DNA of 48,941 nt from DYRG01 sp041161065 (lineage in GTDB: Bacteria; Pseudomonadota; Gammaproteobacteria; Beggiatoales; Beggiatoaceae): assembly GCA_041161065.1 (NCBI GenBank), contig JBEAVE010000043.1, forward strand, positions 1 to 48,941, given 5' to 3'. The position numbers were made by a program, and so were the translations under genes. A model generated the notes under the pieces. It was not told the origin of the DNA. It worked only from the letters and a program-made list of their open reading frames with translations, and did no database searches. How positions within the stretch are numbered: the first letter of the stretch is position 1; every line of letters begins with the position of its first letter. This document shows, in pieces, positions 1-8,773 of this stretch.

Positions 1-111
1 CCCGTTCTCTCTATAAAAACTATTACTTTTTTCCTCAAATCTATACTGTAACTCATCTCTTCTTCCTTCTTCACTTATAAAACTATAGCAAATTCTATCT
101 TTATAGGAATC
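1..111 (-). other. Open minus-strand segment, possible edge of a foreign element
   Basis: Read on the minus strand from about position 111 to the window edge, 37 codons stay open (D-S-Y-K-D-R-I-C-Y-S-F, later R-R-D-E-L-Q-Y-R-F-E-E-K). A stop codon lies just upstream (112-114) and there is no start codon, so this would be an internal or C-terminal piece of a gene leaving the window. The plus strand here carries stops in all three frames. I do not recognise the family. It may be the end of an inserted sequence that cut the TonB receptor gene starting at about 115-129. A chance open frame is also possible at this length. Confidence 0.25.
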
Positions 112-128
112 TTACTATAAATGATGAT

Positions 129-1493
129 TTGAAAGTAACGGTAGCTGGCTATGTTGGAAAAGGACAGCGCACAGATGAATTATACACCGATTCTGATAGT
201 AAAACCATTTCAATGAAAAACAATAGTGCGTTAAATCCGCATTTTGTTAATGTTGGATTACAATACGGTAATTTTAGCAGCCGTTTATTGGTGGATAATT
301 ACCGAACAACTAATCGCGATGGTTATGGTTTGATTTCTGAGCAACAATGGCGCACAGATTTTCAAACATGGTCTTATCAAGCTAAATACACCAAGCCACT
401 AACTAAAGATTGGAAATTAGCTATTGATGCAGGTTACACGCGGGATTCATCTTGGGTAACAGATAATGGTATTCCCGAAGATTTTACGAAAACAATTATT
501 GAACATTTATGGTTAAAAAATCATTTACATTATAGTGTTAGCGATGCGTTTGAATTGGCGACAGGCGTGGAAGTAAATTACGATAAAAGTGTTGATAAAG
601 CCTTTATAGAACCACAAAAAATTCCTCATTTTCATTATTATAGTTTGTTTTTAGAGGGTGATTACAAATCTACTCTAGGAAGTATTACATTAGGTTTGCG
701 TTATGATAATCACAACCTATTTGGTGGAAACTTTGCGCCGCGCATTGCATTAACAAAAGTAGTGGATAAATTACATTACAAGTTGTTATACAGCCATTCA
801 TTTCGTACACCAATGACATACAACGTTGTTTTGAACCCTCAAATTAAACCCGAAAAAACGACCGTTTTTGAAGCAGAAGTGGGGTATCAAATCCATAAGA
901 ACATGAACGTAATGGTTAATATATTTGATAATAAAACAAAGGATACGATTGTCTTTGATGTTTCTCCAATTGATAACCAAGAAAACTATTTCAACGCAAA
1001 TCAAACAGGAACGAGAGGAATTGAAGCAGAATGGCGTTTCAAAGATGATTGGGGAGATATGGCACTTTCTCACTCTTATTATCGTAGTGGAAGTGGAGCA
1101 GCCAGAAATCAACAAGTCATTAATTTTCAAGATGGAAGTGAGCAAAAATTATTGCATTTAGGGTTTGCAGCGCATAAAACAGCTTTAACCTTTAATTTCA
1201 AACTTGCACCGCATTTGAACCTTAATTCAACGGCTGCTTTTTATAGCCCCCGTTATGGTTATGATGGCGTAGATGAAAATGGTTTGCCCTTTTTGAGAAA
1301 GTATAATGATAAAGCATTAGTTAATTTATTTCTCCGTTACCAACCTTCTTCTATTAAAAACCTAGAAATTGGCGCGGGCATATATGATGTGTTTGCTTCA
1401 ACGCCGAGTTTCATTCAACCTTATAATGCAGGGCATTCTCCGCTGCCTGCACCCTCGAGAGAAATTGTGTTGAAACTGGGTTACAAATTTTAG
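129..1493 (+). CDS. TonB-dependent receptor, C-terminal beta-barrel part only (truncated)
   Basis: This 454-residue frame reads as the barrel half of a TonB-dependent outer-membrane receptor. It has alternating aromatic/polar strands, the segment N-F-A-P-R-I-A-L followed by Y-S-H-S-F-R-T-P, the strand P-E-K-T-T-V-F-E-A-E-V-G-Y, and a final strand ending K-L-G-Y-K-F with the C-terminal Phe recognised by BAM. Intact family members have about 650-800 residues with a signal peptide, TonB box and plug domain; none of these is present. The frame opens with a weak TTG, has no ribosome-binding site, and the same frame has a stop at 78-80. The gene has therefore lost its 5' half and is probably not functional. 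The substrate (siderophore, cobalamin, metal) cannot be told from the barrel. Confidence 0.8.
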   Translation: MKVTVAGYVGKGQRTDELYTDSDSKTISMKNNSALNPHFVNVGLQYGNFSSRLLVDNYRTTNRDGYGLISEQQWRTDFQTWSYQAKYTKPLTKDWKLAIDAGYTRDSSWVTDNGIPEDFTKTIIEHLWLKNHLHYSVSDAFELATGVEVNYDKSVDKAFIEPQKIPHFHYYSLFLEGDYKSTLGSITLGLRYDNHNLFGGNFAPRIALTKVVDKLHYKLLYSHSFRTPMTYNVVLNPQIKPEKTTVFEAEVGYQIHKNMNVMVNIFDNKTKDTIVFDVSPIDNQENYFNANQTGTRGIEAEWRFKDDWGDMALSHSYYRSGSGAARNQQVINFQDGSEQKLLHLGFAAHKTALTFNFKLAPHLNLNSTAAFYSPRYGYDGVDENGLPFLRKYNDKALVNLFLRYQPSSIKNLEIGAGIYDVFASTPSFIQPYNAGHSPLPAPSREIVLKLGYKF

Positions 1494-1829
1494 GTCGTGA
1501 TCAATAAAAAATGACAGTTGATCATATAATTCTATGAAAAACAACGAAAATTTATAAAATTATCTCTTGTTTTGCTCACTGTCAAAAAAGGTAGGTAGTA
1601 GCATAGCAGTCGTTTTTTAGATGACTACTGTATTATTCGTGAGTACCACTACTAATTCCGTACAATTCCCCCAAATTTTATCGCTAAAACGCCGTTTGTC
1701 ATGTTTTTGTAGCCGTTGAGTCCATTAAATTAGCGTTTAATTAAATACTAATTTACTATTATACCCATAGCACAAACAAAACATCATGCTATAAAAATAA
1801 TGGACTTTTTAATTCTCAGGAGAACGCTC
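1494..1829. other. Intergenic region, no gene seen
   Basis: About 335 AT-rich bases separate the receptor fragment from the DUF2202 gene, and I find no convincing coding frame. Just after the TAG stop there is a perfect 7-base inverted repeat (TGATCAA at 1498-1504 with TTGATCA at 1518-1524). The left side, GGTCGTGATCAA (1493-1504), differs by one base from the end of the palindromic element at 32101, so it may be a decayed copy. A promoter for the downstream gene should lie near 1740-1790, but no clear pair of boxes is visible. Confidence 0.4.
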
Positions 1830-2735
1830 ATGAAACGCCTTTTATTAACCTCAGCAATTGCAGCTACCTTGACATTAAATGCTGTTAATTTGCCCGTCGC
1901 CGCGCAAGGAAATGGTCGAGGTTTCAATGCTGGAAACAATGCAGCACAATTCATCGGTGGCACATTAACCGATCAAGATAAAACAGAATTACAATTCTTA
2001 CGCGAAGAAGAGAAACTTGCTCGAGATGTTTATTTGACATTAGGCGGCATTTGGAATGCAGTTGTTTTCCAAAATATTGCAACCTCTGAACAGCGTCATA
2101 CTGATACGGCATTACAACTTTTAAATGCTTATCAAATCCCCGATCTTGCATTAGCTGATATTGGAAAATTTCATAACACTACCTTACAAGATTTATATAA
2201 CACACTGATTGCACGTGGACAACAAAGTTTAACCGAATCTTTATTAGTAGGTGCTTTAGTGGAAGAGGTTGATATTAATGATTTACAAAAGATGCTCAAT
2301 GCGACGAAAAATCCTGATTTAATCAAGAGTTACAGTCAATTGTTACAAGCCTCTTATCGGCATTTGAATGCTTTTACTTATGCGTGGAAAGCGCAAACCG
2401 GACAAACTTATCAAGCACAGGTTCTTCCACAGGTAGAAGTGGATCGGATTTTGGGTTGTGCACCTTTAACCGTTGATGCAAATTTTCAAATCCATCTTCC
2501 TTCCGTAAAATATGCAAATATGGATTTGTGGGCAAACCTTAGTTATTTACCGACTAGTTCAAATGAGGTTATTTTTCAAGTGATGGATTATGGTGCGAGT
2601 ATTTCAAATGATAGTTGTACGGTGGCGACATTATCACCTGTAGATTTAAGTTTGAAAACGCCGATTGCGACTTTTAAACACCGTCCTTCTTCTGATGGAA
2701 AGCTCTATTTTGTATTAGATAATTACACGCCTTAG
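1830..2735 (+). CDS. Exported DUF2202 ferritin-like domain protein
   Basis: I chose the ATG at 1830 because AGGAGA (1818-1823) precedes it and it begins a clear signal peptide (M-K-R-L-L-L-T-S-A-I...V-A-A-Q). The in-frame ATG at 1800 would bury that signal. The 301-residue product has a DUF2202 domain at about residues 45-195, a four-helix ferritin-like fold. Candidate metal ligands are R-E-E-E-K-L-A-R-D-V-Y (58-68), E-Q-R-H (87-90), E-E-V-D (145-148) and Y-R-H-L (176-179). A C-terminal stretch of about 100 residues after Cys210 looks like a beta-rich extension I do not recognise. The biochemical role of DUF2202 proteins is not settled; iron or other metal binding in the periplasm is an inference. 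It is monocistronic and followed by a strong hairpin. Confidence 0.8.
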   Translation: MKRLLLTSAIAATLTLNAVNLPVAAQGNGRGFNAGNNAAQFIGGTLTDQDKTELQFLREEEKLARDVYLTLGGIWNAVVFQNIATSEQRHTDTALQLLNAYQIPDLALADIGKFHNTTLQDLYNTLIARGQQSLTESLLVGALVEEVDINDLQKMLNATKNPDLIKSYSQLLQASYRHLNAFTYAWKAQTGQTYQAQVLPQVEVDRILGCAPLTVDANFQIHLPSVKYANMDLWANLSYLPTSSNEVIFQVMDYGASISNDSCTVATLSPVDLSLKTPIATFKHRPSSDGKLYFVLDNYTP

Positions 2736-2743
2736 AAAAACCA

Positions 2744-2771
2744 AAAATCAGAGGAAATTTCCTTTGATTTT
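2744..2771. terminator. Bidirectional terminator between DUF2202 and vanZ-like genes
   Basis: The arms AAAATCAGAGGAAA (2744-2757) and TTTCCTTTGATTTT (2758-2771) form a near-perfect palindrome with one G-T pair. A-rich and T-rich flanks suit either direction. It sits between convergent genes. Confidence 0.7.
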
Positions 2772-2792
2772 CTCAAAAAAGTTCGCGCAATT

Positions 2793-3155
2793 TTATGTCT
2801 GTTTTTGACAAACTTGTTGCGCGATCCACCCAAAGAAAAATAATCCTATATAATCTGCGCTTAAATCTCCCCAATCAAAGGTTCGATGGGGAGAAAACAA
2901 TTGTGAGAATTCTTCTGCCGTTGCTAATCCTCCCACTATAACGCTTCCGACGAGAAAAAATCCCCATTTACGGCAACTTAGGTTTATATTAAACAGAAAA
3001 CCTAAGCCCCCGATCAATAAAAAATGCCCCAGTTTGTCGCTATACGGTAAAATTCGCATGAAATGAGCAATCGGTAAATGACCCGTATTTGCTAAAATAA
3101 TGATTACAACAATGAAAATACCGTAAAGCAAGGTGAGTTTTTGAAGGCGCGTCAT
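2793..3155 (-). CDS. VanZ-like family membrane protein
   Basis: This is a 120-residue, mostly hydrophobic protein with about four membrane segments. It has the VanZ-like signature: S-D-K-L-G-H-F at residues 39-45 after the first loop, then E-E-F-S-Q-L-F and R-T-F-D-W-G-D-L-S-A-D-Y-I-G near residues 82-105. VanZ was named for a teicoplanin-resistance protein, but short chromosomal VanZ-like proteins are widespread in Gram-negatives and their role is unknown. It is transcribed divergently from the kinase-cyclase gene with only about 70 bases between the starts, so both promoters must overlap there. It ends convergently against the DUF2202 gene. Confidence 0.8.
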   Translation of the reverse strand: MTRLQKLTLLYGIFIVVIIILANTGHLPIAHFMRILPYSDKLGHFLLIGGLGFLFNINLSCRKWGFFLVGSVIVGGLATAEEFSQLFSPHRTFDWGDLSADYIGLFFFGWIAQQVCQKQT

Positions 3156-3225
3156 GGCGTTGGCTTTTTGAAGGCGGGGAACATTAAATTTGGCAGGTAT
3201 TATAAGGTAATTTGTTGTTTAGCGC

Positions 3226-6200
3226 ATGATTTATAAACTATTAAAGAACTATTTGCGCCGATTAAGCAGCGCGTCTTTGCGAATGTTGCTCGTTGTGCCT
3301 TTTGTGCTCCAAATTTTTGCGGCGGTGGCGATTACGGGCGGATTGGCGTTTTACAATGCCCAAGAAGCGGTCAATGATCTCGCGGGACAACTGCGCGCCG
3401 AAGTCACCACTCGCATTCAAGAACGCATCGAAAATTATTTGGAAATCCCCCATCAAATCAATTCGTTAGATGCCAATGCCATTCGATTAGCCGAGCTGAA
3501 TATTCAAGACATTTCACAGCGCGAACGCCATTTTTGGCAACAATTGAACCATTTTGAAGCCATCAGCCACCACTACATGGCAACGCCCGATGCCCAATAT
3601 TTTGGCGCGCGACGGTTGCATGATGGCAAAATTCAAGTCATCGCCCGCAATGAAGTCGGCGAAAATCAATATTTTAGCGTCGACGATCACGGCAAACGCC
3701 AAGCCCTAACAGAAACAGTGGTGAATTTCGACCCCCGACAACGCCCTTGGTATCAAGCCGCCGTCGACAAAGGTCACGCCACTTGGAGTCAAATTTATTC
3801 CGATTTTAGCTCGAGAAGTCTTGCAATTACCGCCACTTACCCGCTTTATGACGATCAACACCAATTACAAGGCGTATTGGGCGCATCACTCACCTTGTCG
3901 TGGATAAATGATTTTCTCAGCCAATTGAAAATCGGTAAATCGGGACAAACCTTTGTCATGGATAGAAAAGGTTTATTGGTAGCGAGTTCTACGCATACCC
4001 CCGTTTTAGATGAAAAATTAGAGCGCGTCATGGTTTCTTCCGCTAATAATTTACTCTTAAAAGAAGCCGCCCTTTTCTTAAAAAACCAAGTAAAATCTTT
4101 AGATGAAATTAAAACTAGCACACCTTTTGATTTCTACATTCACGGCGCGCGACAATTCCTCCAAATTACCCCCTTTCAAGATAATTACGGATTGGATTGG
4201 TTGATTGTTGCTGTTGTTCCAGAATCTGATTTCATGGGAAGGGTTGAAGCCATTACACAAACCAGTTTCTGGATGGCATTAGTTGCTCTGTTATTAGGTA
4301 TTTTAGGCGGTATTTTAACATCGCGCTGGGTTATTCGCCCAATTCAACAATTAAACGAAGCCGCTAAATCCTTAGCACAAGGACAGTGGGAACAAAGCAT
4401 CGACATTCAAAGAAATGATGAACTAGGACAGTTAGGAAACTCCTTTCGTTCAATGGCAGAACAATTGAAAGAATCCTTTAGAATTTTAGAAGATAAAAAT
4501 GCCACTTTACAAAAGCTCGATGAACTAAAAGATGAGTTTCTCGCCAATACGTCTCACGAATTAAGAACACCCTTAAATGGCATTGTTGGAATTGCTGAAT
4601 CAATGTGTGATGGAGCAGTGGGTTCTCTAACTGATATTCAACGTAAGAATTTGTTAATGATCGCACACAGTGGTCATCGTTTAACAAATTTGGTAAATGA
4701 CATTTTAGATTTCTCTAAATTAAAACATAACAACTTAGAATTAAATCTTCGGTCGGTTGGGTTGAGAGAAATTACTGAAGTTGTTTTAACATTAAGCCAA
4801 AGTTTAGTCGGCGATAAAAAACTCAAACTATTTAATAAAATTCCTGCCGATTTACCGCCTGCAAAAGCCGATGAAAATCGATTACAACAAATTTTATATA
4901 ATTTAATTGGAAATGCAATCAAATTTACGGATACTGGAAAGGTAGAAATCACCGCCGAAAAAGTGATAGAAAATGGTAAAGAATGGTTAGCTTTAAGTGT
5001 TATTGATACGGGCATTGGGATTGCTGCTAATAAATTAGATAGTATCTTTGAATCTTTTGAACAAGGCGATGGTTCAAATACTCGTCAATATGGCGGCACA
5101 GGGTTGGGATTAACCGTTACAAAACAATTAGTTGAATTACACAAAGGCACAATTAAAGTCGTTTCTAATGTGAACAAAGGGTCTCGTTTTACAGTAACGT
5201 TACCGATTGCAGAAACGCCCGCCGAAAATACCCCAACACGCTTAGCAACTATCCAACGTCATTTGATTATTCCAAATATAGAAGAAACACCTGTGCAAGT
5301 TGAACCTTCAGATTTAGTGATAAATCCTGATGCATCGCGTTTCACAGTGTTAATTGTTGATGATGAACCGATTAACCGTCAAGTATTGCTTAATCATTTG
5401 TCGTTGCAACATTATGCGGTGGTTGAAGCGGGACATGGACCTGAAGCATTAGAAATGGTAAATGAGGGGTTGAAACCGCATTTGGTGTTATTAGATGTGA
5501 TGATGCCTAAAATGACAGGATATGAGGTTTGTCGACGGTTAAGAGAGAAATTCCCAGCCAATGAAGTACCGATTTTATTATTGACCGCCAAAACGCAAGT
5601 TTCTAGTTTAGTGGAAGGGTTAGACGCAGGCGCAAATGATTATTTGACCAAACCGGTTTCTAAAAATGAATTATTGGCGAGAATTAAAACCCATTTACAG
5701 TTGAGCAACTTGAACATTGCATACGGTAGATTTGTTCCCCATCAGTTTATTCAACTAATGGATAAACAAAGCGTGGTTGATGTTAAATTGGGCGATCATG
5801 TTGAAAAGGAAATGACCATTTTATTTTCGGATATTCGAGGTTTCACGAGTATTTCTGAAACGATGAAACCCCAAGAGAATTTTGATTTCATTAATGCGTA
5901 TTTGAGCAGAATGGAGCCGATCATTGCAAAACATAACGGTTTTATTGATAAATATATTGGTGATGCCATCATGGCGTTGTTTCCCGGAAACGTTGATCAA
6001 GCGGTGCAAGCGGCGGTGAGAATGTTGCAACGATTAATTGATTACAACTCAACGAGAGGAAGACCGGGAAGACCGATGTTGAAAATTGGGATAGGCATTC
6101 ATACGGGTTGGTCGATGTTAGGAACGGTAGGTGGAGAAAATAGAATGGGCGGCACGGTGATTGCCGATGCGGTTAATCTAGCGTCGAGAACCGAAGGTTT

Positions 6201-6531
6201 AACAAAAGTCTACGGTGTTGCTTTATTAATTACCGAACAAGTCTATCAAAAATTGCAAAATCCACAACAGTACAAAATTCGCGTAATTGATCGAGTAAAA
6301 GTGAAAGGAAAAACCATTGAAGTGACATTGTACGAAGTATTTGATGGCGATCCAACTATCCAATTAAGTTTGAAACAAAAAACCTTGCAAGATTTTGAGC
6401 AAGGCTTTAGGTTTTATCATAATCAACAAATTACGGCGGCGTTGGCGTGTTTTCAACGAGTTCTTTATTTGAATCCAGAAGACCACGCGGCGAAAGTCTA
6501 TTTAGATCGTTGTAAAGAACATTTAATGTAA
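3226..6531 (+). CDS. Hybrid sensor: Cache-HAMP-histidine kinase-receiver-adenylate/guanylate cyclase
   Basis: This 1101-residue protein is a one-piece signalling chain. In order: a membrane segment near 20-43; a periplasmic double-Cache-like sensor (about 45-335; note D-P-R-Q-R-P-W-Y-Q-A-A); a second membrane segment (about 343-368); HAMP (to about 420); a HisKA domain with phospho-acceptor His444 in S-H-E-L-R-T-P-L-N-G; HATPase (N-box, then D-T-G-I-G-I and G-G-T-G-L-G-L). A receiver follows with acidic pair at 711-712 and phospho-Asp757 in L-L-D-V-M-M-P-K. Then comes a class III cyclase with metal Asp869 (F-S-D-I-R-G-F) and Asp913 (Y-I-G-D-A), and a short TPR-like tail. Lys909 before the second Asp suits ATP as substrate, so cAMP is the likelier product (inferred). 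The ankyrin gene follows after 10 bases. The first ~700 bases use visibly more G/C-ending codons than the rest. Confidence 0.9.
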   Translation: MIYKLLKNYLRRLSSASLRMLLVVPFVLQIFAAVAITGGLAFYNAQEAVNDLAGQLRAEVTTRIQERIENYLEIPHQINSLDANAIRLAELNIQDISQRERHFWQQLNHFEAISHHYMATPDAQYFGARRLHDGKIQVIARNEVGENQYFSVDDHGKRQALTETVVNFDPRQRPWYQAAVDKGHATWSQIYSDFSSRSLAITATYPLYDDQHQLQGVLGASLTLSWINDFLSQLKIGKSGQTFVMDRKGLLVASSTHTPVLDEKLERVMVSSANNLLLKEAALFLKNQVKSLDEIKTSTPFDFYIHGARQFLQITPFQDNYGLDWLIVAVVPESDFMGRVEAITQTSFWMALVALLLGILGGILTSRWVIRPIQQLNEAAKSLAQGQWEQSIDIQRNDELGQLGNSFRSMAEQLKESFRILEDKNATLQKLDELKDEFLANTSHELRTPLNGIVGIAESMCDGAVGSLTDIQRKNLLMIAHSGHRLTNLVNDILDFSKLKHNNLELNLRSVGLREITEVVLTLSQSLVGDKKLKLFNKIPADLPPAKADENRLQQILYNLIGNAIKFTDTGKVEITAEKVIENGKEWLALSVIDTGIGIAANKLDSIFESFEQGDGSNTRQYGGTGLGLTVTKQLVELHKGTIKVVSNVNKGSRFTVTLPIAETPAENTPTRLATIQRHLIIPNIEETPVQVEPSDLVINPDASRFTVLIVDDEPINRQVLLNHLSLQHYAVVEAGHGPEALEMVNEGLKPHLVLLDVMMPKMTGYEVCRRLREKFPANEVPILLLTAKTQVSSLVEGLDAGANDYLTKPVSKNELLARIKTHLQLSNLNIAYGRFVPHQFIQLMDKQSVVDVKLGDHVEKEMTILFSDIRGFTSISETMKPQENFDFINAYLSRMEPIIAKHNGFIDKYIGDAIMALFPGNVDQAVQAAVRMLQRLIDYNSTRGRPGRPMLKIGIGIHTGWSMLGTVGGENRMGGTVIADAVNLASRTEGLTKVYGVALLITEQVYQKLQNPQQYKIRVIDRVKVKGKTIEVTLYEVFDGDPTIQLSLKQKTLQDFEQGFRFYHNQQITAALACFQRVLYLNPEDHAAKVYLDRCKEHLM

Positions 6532-6541
6532 AGGGGGAACA

Positions 6542-7921
6542 ATGGGACTGTTTAATAAACTAAAAGACTTCATTGAAAGTCGTCAAAACAACCTTGATGA
6601 AGAAGAGGACGATATTGAAAATAATGATCGCATAACACCAGAAATGATCGATCAACCACCAGAATATACCTTTTCTCAAGCATTGCATTTGATCAAAATG
6701 GGCGATTTGGCAAAAATAAAAGCCTATTTGAAATTCAACCCAAAATATGCCATTTGTAAAGATTGGGACGATCACACTTTATTACATAGAGCCGCGCATT
6801 TCTCCCGATTTGAAATCGTGAAATTGTTGCTTTCTCATGGCGCAGAAGTAAATGCTTTGTATAAAGAACAAACACCATTACATTTTGCGATTAGTACCAA
6901 TGATTTGTGGGCGAAAGCCAATAAAAAAGACGTTGATTATCACACTCACCAACAAGAGCAGTTTGAAACCGTTAATATTTTATTACAAAAAGGGGCTGAT
7001 GTTAGCATTAGAGATGACAAAGGAGAAACCCCATTACATCTCGCTGTTCGATTTGAGCATTTGAATTTGGTGATGTTATTGCTCAAAAATGGATCAAATG
7101 TGGAAGAACTCACTGAAGTCGAAGAAACACCAGATTCTCCACATAATGGAAGAACGCCGCTATTAGTTGCCGCGCGTAGCCACAAAAATCCAGATATTTT
7201 AACTTTTTTATTAAAAGCAGGCGCAAATCCAAATTTTGTTGATTCAACAACAGGTTACAGTGCCTTACTTTATATTGCTGCTGCCCCGCGAAATGATGAC
7301 ATCTCTAAAGAAACTGCATTACAACAAGCGGCTGAAATTTTATTACAATATGGTGCTGATCCTAATTTAACCATTGAGCAAAAAAGTCATCAAATGGCAA
7401 TTCATTTAGCGGCAGCAAATAATCATGTAGGCGTTGCGGAAGCTCTATTGAACAAAGGCGCAGATGTGAATGCAAAAACCGATAAGAACGCCACGCCAAT
7501 GAGTATTGCTGCACGGCAAGGTGCAGTTGAAATGGTCAAATGCCTATTGAAACATAAAGTCGATATCAATGAATCGCGGGCTTTATTTCATGCGGCGTTT
7601 TGTCGAGAAACCACTGAGGTAATGGACATTTTATTGAAAGCAGGGGCAGATATTAACGCGCCCGATCCGCAAGGGGTTACACCGCTATTTGCAGCAGTGT
7701 ATGCCACTTCATTGCAAAATGTGCAATTTTTGTTATCTCATGGGGCGGATACAAAGTTACATCCGCCGGGAAGAACTTTATTACAACATGCTTTTGCAAG
7801 TTGGGGTTCAATTGAAGCCTTACCAGAAAACAAAAAAGACCCTAAAATTGCGGAAGATGCGGTTAAGATTATTGAAATGCTTGGGGGGTTTGATTCTCTA
7901 AAGAAAAAGCGTGGTTATTGA
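6542..7921 (+). CDS. Ankyrin-repeat protein
   Basis: This 459-residue protein has an acidic N-terminus (E-E-E-D-D at about 20-24) followed by around ten ankyrin repeats. They are visible as repeated T-P-L-H-x-A, L-L-x-x-G-A-D-V and L-L-K-A-G-A-x-x-N units from about residue 75 to 440. A strong ribosome-binding site (GGGGG, 6533-6537) precedes the ATG. No signal peptide or membrane segment is seen, so it is probably cytoplasmic. It starts 10 bases after the kinase-cyclase stop and is almost certainly co-transcribed, making it a candidate partner or output scaffold of that sensor (inferred). Ankyrin repeats mediate protein binding; no enzymatic domain is evident. Confidence 0.85.
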   Translation: MGLFNKLKDFIESRQNNLDEEEDDIENNDRITPEMIDQPPEYTFSQALHLIKMGDLAKIKAYLKFNPKYAICKDWDDHTLLHRAAHFSRFEIVKLLLSHGAEVNALYKEQTPLHFAISTNDLWAKANKKDVDYHTHQQEQFETVNILLQKGADVSIRDDKGETPLHLAVRFEHLNLVMLLLKNGSNVEELTEVEETPDSPHNGRTPLLVAARSHKNPDILTFLLKAGANPNFVDSTTGYSALLYIAAAPRNDDISKETALQQAAEILLQYGADPNLTIEQKSHQMAIHLAAANNHVGVAEALLNKGADVNAKTDKNATPMSIAARQGAVEMVKCLLKHKVDINESRALFHAAFCRETTEVMDILLKAGADINAPDPQGVTPLFAAVYATSLQNVQFLLSHGADTKLHPPGRTLLQHAFASWGSIEALPENKKDPKIAEDAVKIIEMLGGFDSLKKKRGY

Positions 7922-7942
7922 GTGGGAGAAATGAGATTTATC

Positions 7943-7971
7943 TTGACAAGTGGTTGTCTACATTAGAAAAT
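7943..7971 (+). promoter_or_regulatory. Sigma70-type promoter of rpsT
   Basis: A perfect -35 box TTGACA (7943-7948) is followed after 17 bases by GAAAAT (7966-7971), a 4/6 match to the -10 consensus. The ribosome-binding site of rpsT lies about 35 bases further on. Confidence 0.55.
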
Positions 7972-8019
7972 AGTGGGCTTAGTTTTGTAAATTGATTAAA
8001 AAATTCAAGGAGTAATACG

Positions 8020-8292
8020 TTGGCTAATACTGCTCAGGCAAAAAAACGCGCGCGTCAAGCGGAAAAACACCGTCTTCACAACAATAGCCGCCGCTCAATG
8101 TTGCGGACTTTTATCAAAAAAGTGGTCAAATCCATTGAAGGGGGCGATAAATCCGTCGCCGAAGCGGCATTCAAAGAAGCGGTGCCCGTCATTGATCGCA
8201 TGGCAAATCAAGGCATTATCCACAAAAATAAAGCTGAACGCCACAAAAGCCGTTTGAGTGCCCACATTAAAGGCATGACTGTCGCTGCTTAA
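8020..8292 (+). CDS. rpsT: 30S ribosomal protein S20
   Basis: The 90-residue, very basic product begins M-A-N-T-A-Q-A-K-K-R-A-R-Q and matches S20 in length and throughout (R-R-S-M-L-R-T-F-I-K-K, I-H-K-N-K-A-x-R-H-K-S-R-L). S20 binds 16S rRNA early in assembly of the small subunit. The start codon is TTG, with AAGGAG at 8007-8012 seven bases before it. Escherichia coli rpsT also starts with UUG, where the weak start takes part in autogenous control, so the same control is plausible here. A promoter upstream and a strong hairpin downstream make it a single-gene unit. Confidence 0.97.
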   Translation: MANTAQAKKRARQAEKHRLHNNSRRSMLRTFIKKVVKSIEGGDKSVAEAAFKEAVPVIDRMANQGIIHKNKAERHKSRLSAHIKGMTVAA

Positions 8293-8307
8293 CAATTAGG
8301 CGCATAA

Positions 8308-8345
8308 AAAACCTTCCTATCATCACAATGGGAAGGTTTTTCTTT
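8308..8345 (+). terminator. Rho-independent terminator of rpsT
   Basis: The stem AAAACCTTCC (8308-8317) pairs exactly with GGAAGGTTTT (8331-8340), with a 13-base loop and a T-run continuing after it. It lies 16 bases past the rpsT stop. The A-rich left arm could also serve erpA from the other side. Confidence 0.9.
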
Positions 8346-8360
8346 GATTTGTAGAAATGT

Positions 8361-8717
8361 TTAAACAGAGAAAGAAGAACCACAACCACAACTGGTTGAA
8401 ACATTGGGATTGCGGATTACAAATTGTGCCCCTTCTAATCCTTCCACGTAATCAATTTCCGCACCCGACAAATACATCATGCTCATCGGGTCGACCAATA
8501 ATTTAACGCCTTGTTTTTCAACGACTGTATCGCCGTCTTGGAGGTTTTCGTCAAAGGTAAAACCGTATTGAAAACCCGAACAACCCCCGCCTTGAACAAA
8601 TACGCGCAACATTAACCCGGGTTGGTTTTCTTCCTTAATTAATTCTTCCACTTTGCTTGCCGCGCTGTCGGTAAAAATTAAAGGGGTTGCTGCTTCTATT
8701 TCAACTGCTGCACTCAT
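8361..8717 (-). CDS. erpA: Iron-sulfur cluster insertion protein ErpA (A-type carrier)
   Basis: The ATG at 8717 is chosen because AGGCGG lies just upstream and M-S-A-A-V-E begins a normal ErpA; the longer in-frame start at 8777 would add a hydrophobic leader and overlap murB. The 118-residue product has the three cluster-binding cysteines of A-type carriers: one in G-G-G-C-S-G-F-Q-Y-G-F and two in S-T-S-C-G-C-G-S-S-F near the C-terminus. The ending C-G-C-G-S-S-F-S-V fits ErpA better than IscA. ErpA delivers Fe-S clusters to apoproteins, notably the isoprenoid enzymes IspG/IspH. It is the last gene of a prfB-murB-erpA run. Confidence 0.93.
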   Translation of the reverse strand: MSAAVEIEAATPLIFTDSAASKVEELIKEENQPGLMLRVFVQGGGCSGFQYGFTFDENLQDGDTVVEKQGVKLLVDPMSMMYLSGAEIDYVEGLEGAQFVIRNPNVSTSCGCGSSFSV

Positions 8718-8773
8718 GATAAACCGCCTATTTAGAAATAAAATAAAAAGTGTAACGCCCAACGATAATGGGT

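Noticed and set aside
1800..1829. ATG at 1800 as start of the DUF2202 gene
   Set aside because: The ATG at 1830 has AGGAGA before it and begins a clean signal peptide.
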